Assembly (NCBI RefSeq): GCF_037975245.1
Contig: NC_092562.1
Location: forward strand, 25,504,054-25,568,053
Direction of reading: 5' to 3'
Length of the DNA: 64,000 bases
From: Apostichopus japonicus
Taxonomy: Eukaryota; Echinodermata; Holothuroidea; Aspidochirotida; Stichopodidae
The notes beneath the pieces were generated by a model, which saw only the letters and a list, made by a program, of their open reading frames with translations, had not been told where the DNA came from and did no database searches. This document shows positions 58,621 to 64,000 of this stretch, piece by piece. How positions within the stretch are numbered: position 1 is the stretch's first letter; the number at the start of each line of letters is the position of its first letter. A program made the position numbers and the translations under genes.

Positions 58621-58833
58621 ATGCTAATTACATTAAGTACCTTTTCTGCTCATTCTCTAGGAAAAAAAAGCCATCATCCATCGGATACAATGGCATCCTC
58701 CACACCTTCCAAGGACATGACAGAGACTGTTTGCCAGTGCCCTGTTTGCTCGGATCAACTTAAAGATCCGAAACTGTTACCATGTCTTCATCGATATTGT
58801 TGGGATTGCTTGACATCGGTCATTCTATCATAA
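58621..58833 (+). pseudogene. TRIM copy 3, truncated inside the RING
   Basis: The first 70 residues match TRIM copies 1 and 2 (MASSTPSKDMTETVCQCPVC, LHRYCWDCLTSVILS) and then stop at a TAA created by the duplication breakpoint (58831). Six of eight RING ligands are present; the last Cys pair is missing, so zinc site 2 is incomplete. Arg to Trp at the residue after the RYC cysteine is unique to this copy. The leader and the TATA-like site at 58581 are kept, so it could be transcribed. B-boxes, coiled coil and C-terminal domain are absent. Confidence 0.88.
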
Positions 58834-58966
58834 AATAAGAGGTTTTGAACTTGAATACCCACTCTCTTTATTTTTGGCTAGGCAAAACACTTACATGCAA
58901 GTTTTAGTTTTTTTACATGCAAGTTTTAGTGGGCATGAGTCGAGATGCCAACCAGAAACCTGCCAT

Positions 58967-59049
58967 ACATACACACACATATATATGTTATATATGTTAT
59001 AAATATATATATATGTATATATATATATGTATATGTGTATATATATATG

Positions 59050-59084
<35 letters not shown>

Positions 59085-59130
59085 GTATATATATATACAT
59101 ATGTTTATATATATATATATATATATAATA
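58967..59130. repeat. (TA)n/(GTATA)n compound microsatellite
   Basis: TA repeats with regularly spaced GT and CA steps, about 160 bp. Tyr/Ile-rich frames on both strands are by-products. Confidence 0.94.
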
Positions 59131-59800
59131 ATTATGATAATTTTGCACCGTTTTTGGACCGTGAGTTAAACAAGCAATAAAAATGTTGATACATGTCTAC
59201 CATGCACTGAGATGCATTATGTGCCAACCTATAGCGGCACTCTGCTTAGTGTAAATATCTACTCTGGCAGCCCTGGGACACACATCTCACTAATCAAAAC
59301 TTGGGAGCTATGATGTATGTAATATATATATATATATATATGATAGAGAAATAAAAGTTTATGTTTGTATTGTAAAAAAATTGATTAATCAATCATGAAC
59401 ACCTGGTTGACACCATCTTTTTTTTTCTACTCTTTTGTAGCATGCTATGAAGATCGGCTGAAGAGGCAGAACCTTTCTTAGGAGGAATTTGCCATCGAGG
59501 AAAAGAAGTTTAAAAAATTTATTACAGAAAAAATAATGGATTTGAATGGGGCACAAAGGAAAAAGACCAATAACAACGAAGTGGGACATGCTAGAATATC
59601 TATTGAGGGGAGTGGAGGGACGGATGTTTTGTCTTCTTTTGAGATGTTTCACAACGCCACGATGGTGTGCTTTTACTTTAATTATATATACATTTGCTTT
59701 TGGGACCAGAACGTATTCTTAAATATCTTGTAAAAAACTGTTACATTCCATTCATATTTTTAATCTATATGTTCCTTTTTTCAAATTCACACTATAGGAT
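59130..59800. other. Stretch without recognised gene
   Basis: A short TA tract lies at 59321-59342. Small frames at 59536-59733 have no recognised domain. Confidence 0.5.
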
Positions 59801-59805
59801 TATTT

Positions 59806-60065
59806 ATTTCATAACTTATCCTTCTTCAGATTCCTGCCAGTATATTTCCCCCATGCCTTTTATTTTATTTGTGTTTTTATTTCCCCTTGCCTTTTAGTTT
59901 ATTTGTATTTTTATTTCCCCTTGCCTTTTATTTTATTTGTATTTCTTAAACAAGTTATCAACTTTCTCACAATGTCATGTCTTTCTCACTTATGTATTTC
60001 ATAACTTATACTTCTTCAGATTCCTGCCAGCATATTTCACCTTGCTTTTTATTTTGTATTTCTAA
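59806..60065. repeat. Tandem repeats: ~188-bp duplication containing a ~42-bp minisatellite
   Basis: atttcataacttat.cttcttc followed by gattcctgccag occurs at 59806 and 59995. Between and within, ccccttgccttttattttat recurs near 59850, 59883 and 59920. Confidence 0.82.
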
Positions 60066-60174
60066 AAGCACACTCTCAGCTAGGAAATTTTTAGAGGGCG
60101 GGCCAATTTCATATGTTTCGATGGTTCACCGTTAATCACGTGGCACGGTATTTGTAATATACTGCCAGTGTACA

Positions 60175-60245
60175 GTGTACCCTGTATGTAAATATACGTA
60201 ATATATTAATATATACGTAATATATACGTAATATACGCACAGTTT
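60175..60245. repeat. AT-rich repeat of tatacgtaata units
   Basis: Four close copies of atatacgtaata, in part palindromic. Confidence 0.75.
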
Positions 60246-60284
60246 CATGCAGTGGTAGCATAACACACGTAACACACGTAACGT

Positions 60285-60525
60285 GTATATTGCGGCCGCG
60301 TCGCCGCGCTGTTGAGGTGGAAGGCACAGGTTGCTTTATTGTGGGTCCCAATGCCAAAAGCAGTGAGCGACAAAACGGACATGAAATGAAAAGTGTACTT
60401 GAGCTGCATGTGCTACGTACGTGGACTGGGTCTCCAAAAACGATCTACTGGAACAGAGATCGGGGATCGACAAAATGACCAATGCTACCTTCACGGACTG
60501 GCATGGCAGATCATACGAGAAGGTA
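60285..60525 (+). other. CpG-rich stretch, possible first exon or promoter
   Basis: It holds a gcggccgc site and unusual CpG density for this window, then about 200 bp of balanced composition ending at gagaag|gtaggc, a fair splice donor (60520-60526). Short frames have no known motif. This is the only place in the right third that resembles a host gene start; the support is weak. Confidence 0.25.
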
Positions 60526-60750
60526 GGCAGCAAATTATGCTAACGACTAACGTTATATATTTACTATTTAGGCTACTGCATCGTTTTCCGGCCGAAGTGT
60601 TTGGTCTGCCGTAGGCTTCATTGTTATATTGTTCAATAGATCATGCTAGCTAGGCCTACTACTACGAGTACTACAAACTAAGGCAACTAATACACCGAGA
60701 GACATAGGCTAGTAGTAGTACAGTAGTAGTATAGTCAGTTTTGCGAAGTT

Positions 60751-60965
60751 TGGAACACTGCGAAGTTCGGACACCCCTAAGAAATACGCGATTTCACGAT
60801 GAGACAACCTACAGCAAGAGCCAATTGCACGAAAAACTACGAAGCTACAGTTATTTTCTCTCCAAAATGACCCAACCATATCAAGTATAGTTTCAGGTGA
60901 TTTATACCATGAGATATAGTTTTGGGGTGTTTTAAAGCTTAGGTGTCCGAACTCCGCAGTGTCCA
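60751..60965. mobile_element. Short inverted-repeat element (MITE candidate)
   Basis: 60751-60781 and 60938-60965 are inverted copies (tggacactgcg.agttcgg then acac..ctaag) with about two small indels. About 155 bp lie between. Target duplication was not resolved. Confidence 0.55.
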
Positions 60966-60999
60966 TGCTACTGCAGTGCAGGCTGCTGTACAAATTGTA

Positions 61000-62960
61000 G
61001 CCTAGCCTAGACCGAACATTTCATGAAGTGTTATTTATGCTTTTCTACTTATATTCGCCTACTAAGCATGATCAGTATGGAAGTGTGCGGTATCATGTGT
61101 TTGGTTTATGATTCGGTAGCTTTGCAAATATGAATAGGACTTAGCCTACATTAGTGTAATATGGATTTGGTAGGGAGATCTCCCCACAAGAAAATTAAAC
61201 TCGAAAGAAATGCAACTTCTCATGAGCGGGGCAATAGCAAAAGTAGGACTACTGTGGCCTAGCTCCAGGCCCAGATTTATAAAATTATGCACCATGGAGG
61301 GCCTACCTCAAATTGGTGGTTATTCCTGTCAAGAGCATTTTTGATATGCAGTGTTCTCCGCATGTCATTTTTTTGTCCGGGTGGTAATCGCCGTCCTGTG
61401 GGTAATCGCCGTCCTGGGGGAGTGGGACACCCCCTCCCCTTTGGAAAATTTTTGCCCTCCGAAGGTGGGCTAGACGCCAAATGGTGCAATATTTGGTGCT
61501 ATATTTGCCTTGCATGTATCTCCAGGAATTGGTATTTTTTAGGCAGTGTTTTAAATTTTCTCTTACGTTTGCCAAATGAAAAAAAATAAGAACACTTCAA
61601 AATTGTTGCTGAAATATGAGTAGTAATGAATAGGCCCTAAGTCCAATGAAAAATTATTCTACACTGTGCAAGGCTAACCCAACACAGCCTGTGCTTGACT
61701 GGGATAACTGCCAAGTTCAGGCATATCAACCAATTATCAGTCCCTATTAGACAGATGCACACAATGAATGAAAGAATGATAAATAGATGATCAAATAACA
61801 AATTAGTCTTTATTTATTTCAACACCAACAGGATAACAATTGCAGTGAGAAAGTTGAAAAGAAATAAAGTTTATCAACTTCATGACTTTTGAAGTTCGTA
61901 AAAACCCGTCCTTTACAACATTCACTGTATAGAGAACAAAACTCTGAAAATCAGTAGAGAAATTACCAATTGTGTACGAAAAGTAGGTTGGTACACCTTT
62001 CAAATTTTACGAAAGCTCGAGCAAAATACTTTCGAAAAATTCACGCGAAACTGGCATTTCGTGCTAAATGCAACTAATTTCATGTAAACAAGGCTCTAGT
62101 ACACCCATTTATGAATTAACCATAAGACCACATCTGGTGTTGAGCGGCAGAAAAAGAAATTATTTTCTAGAATTTTCACAAAAAAAGGAAAAATTACTAT
62201 CCTATCATAGTTAAGTGTATAGTAAATAGCCTAACCACTTCGTCGTTACGGATCTCACGTAACAACAAAAACACAACTTAAATTGTATTTTGCGAAGTTG
62301 ACGTTCTCTACAAGGACATGGAAACAATATTTAGCATTTAGTTAATCATGCCAAGTGGCCTAAAACATGGGATTGCACGTTTTACTTTCATAAAGATGGC
62401 CATACTGTAGCTATTGAGGCCTTGATATCGTGCTATGTCTGTATGGTATAGACTGTGCCTGGTGTATCATGGGGAATAGATTGTTTTGTTCATGCGAAGG
62501 AGTCAGTTGGCTTGAGGTGTGTTTAACTTACCCTTACGGGGATATTTACCTACTTTTCTTGAACGTATAAGATAATATTTCGCATAAATTTACCGATCCT
62601 TTACTGACTGACCTAATTAATTCTAGAGTGGAGCCAAAATAGTTTACTCCATGAAAAGTTTTTTTGGAAACGTGCCAAAAATGTTAAAAAACAGGTGTTA
62701 GACAGGGGGTTGTTTTGCAAGGTACCTTGGAAAACTCGAAACACATGAAGCCAGCCTACCGTGATATTTAAGTAGGGTTAAACACTGCAGTTGTAAACTG
62801 ATGTACGTATCGTGCACGCTGTTCATTGTTAGGCATTCTAGAAACGGGGCTTTGCCGAACGTAGTTTGTTTCATAATATCGACAGTTTTGTAAATCGTCG
62901 CCGCCGCGGCAGAAACAAAACATGTAGTTTCGATCAAATTCGTCACTCTTAAAGAATATG
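61000..62960. other. Stretch without recognised gene
   Basis: It contains a fragment of the hAT-like family of 15977 (61420-61500: gggacaccccctcccctttgg, atggtgcaatatttggtgc) and a tandem pair of gtaatcgccgtcctg (61384-61416). The rest is AT-rich without a coding signal. Confidence 0.5.
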
Positions 62961-63121
62961 AGTGACTTTTAGAAAATGTTTGACGAGGTGCCAGTGTATT
63001 TTTTTTTTGGCCGGGCGGCCGAGTTTTTCGTCCGGGCGGTAGCTTTATGTCCGGGCGCTAGCCAGCCTTTTCAAATTTTGTCCGGGCGGCGCGCCCGGAC
63101 AAAACCGGTAGTGGAGAACAC
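61348..63121. repeat. Inverted pair of a GC-rich element end
   Basis: agtgttctccgc then tttgtccgggtgg at 61348-61382 is mirrored by gcgcccggacaaaa then ggagaacac at 63085-63118. They could be the two ends of one ~1.77-kb element or two separate insertions. A gtccgggcgg tandem lies at 63008-63090. Confidence 0.45.
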
Positions 63122-63580
63122 GGCATATTTATTTTGTAACTGTAAGTCTAGTATGCAATGAGATACGTGAGGGACGGGCCTATACGCAATATTTACTGTT
63201 TTCATTTCCTATTCTACTTTACCAGCACAATTATAGAGTTCCTAGCAACAAATAAATTAGTCTGACAATTTGAAAATTTACTGCATATTAGCATGCATGG
63301 TCATTTTCAGTTATAGACTACTAATTTGTGTAGCCATTTCAGTTTGGCTTTTTTTTTGTCTGAGAATGGGTTCTTAAGTGGTGAAATAACCTCCAATCTG
63401 CTGAGCAACTCCAAGATGAATTAAGTTACTAAGGCATTGGGTTCTTTTACTTTTTTAAGTCTAATATGCATAGGCTAGGATATTTACTTTGCTTCACTTG
63501 TTTGTCAATCCACATAGCCACTTTAGCTGTGGATGATTCTCCACTTGCAAAAAAAAAATGTACGCATTAATTTAAAGGCT

Positions 63581-63827
63581 GTGGCTATTCTTACAACTAG
63601 TCATAACAATTATTTATAAACTATTCTTACGACATCGGCGAATTCATGCGCAGTAAAGTAAATAAAGCAACTGTGCATGTAGTAGGGGTAAACCTAACCC
63701 TTAACCGGAAAATATTGTTACTCCTAGTCGTAAAAATAGTACTCCTAGTCGTAAAAATAGCCACGTTAAAGCAACTGTGCATGCGTAAATGGGAATTATT
63801 GTTATGACTAGTCGTAAGAATAGCCAC
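63581..63827. mobile_element. MITE candidate with 30-bp terminal inverted repeats
   Basis: 63581-63610 and 63798-63827 are inverted copies with one mismatch (gtggctattcttac, a or g, then actagtcataacaat). The motif ctagtcgtaaaaatag occurs twice more inside (near 63725 and 63744). Target duplication is unclear; aatttaaa lies on both sides. Confidence 0.65.
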
Positions 63828-64000
63828 TTTGTAATTTAAATTCTTTTTATCCCAAATTAGAGTATGCCTATAATACTCCCAACTTGGTATAGTAACTTAA
63901 AAAAACGGTAGCGGCTTTTCCTGTAACTGTAGTGTAAAGTGATAACTGATATAACTAAGTTTTCCAAATTAATTCAAAACTCAAAAGCCTTCTCAGAAAG

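Larger units (their letters stand above)
55985..58833. repeat. Segmental duplication block D, inverted TRIM 5' region
   Basis: It is the reverse complement of 12770-14870, with the outer ~680-bp unit present about twice (55990-56340 and 56552-56890). It keeps the ~330 bp that block B lost, so it derives from an A-like copy. It ends abruptly inside the RING coding sequence at 58831. Confidence 0.88.

Noticed and set aside
58891-59180. Tyr/Ile-rich frames on both strands
   Set aside because: By-product of the compound TA/GTATA microsatellite.

Overview
The window looks like animal nuclear DNA, most likely from a marine invertebrate deuterostome such as an echinoderm; that placement is an inference from gene style and repeat content. 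It is AT-rich and full of microsatellites and G/C homopolymers. It is crowded with decayed non-LTR retrotransposons and short inverted-repeat elements. The only clearly intact protein genes are two intronless TRIM-type E3 ubiquitin ligases on the minus strand (10649-12904 and 28716-30959). A third copy on the plus strand (58621-58833) stops inside the RING finger.

Layout. 1-4190 is a decayed L1/Tx1-like element on the minus strand, cut by the window edge. 4300-6490 is a second, scrambled L1-like element. 6490-15160 is duplication block A, with TRIM gene 1, its long 3' flank and its 5' flank. 15160-24115 has no recognised gene but holds a small hAT-like element with an 8-bp target duplication, a G-rich array and several short tandem repeats. 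24115-32650 is block B, with TRIM gene 2. Its upstream region continues as about three tandem copies of a ~680-bp unit up to 38690. The middle unit is split by a CR1-like element (about 32938-37640), which itself carries a 1.6-kb foreign insert. 38690-46300 holds tandem duplications, a possible short exon and two copies of a Rex1/CR1-like fragment. 46300-51060 is block C, a copy of 4300-9600 that includes the truncated L1 but no TRIM gene. 51320-51494 is a (TA)n tract with a well-formed tRNA cloverleaf inside it. 52706-54200 is a Rex1/CR1-like reverse-transcriptase element, followed by a ~78-bp minisatellite (54280-55590). 55985-58833 is block D, an inverted copy of the TRIM 5' flank that ends in the truncated third TRIM. 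58834-64000 is mostly non-coding with MITE-like elements.

How it fits together. The window records repeated duplication of one TRIM locus: direct copies (A, B), a flank-only copy (C) and an inverted, truncated copy (D). Retroelements and short DNA elements inserted before and after the copying. The TRIM proteins have RING, two B-boxes, a coiled coil and a C-terminal region that looks like an NHL-type beta-propeller. That fits expanded invertebrate TRIM families, where innate-immune or RNA-linked roles are common, but no specific function can be read from the sequence. All similarities are by-eye comparisons within the window; no database search was run.
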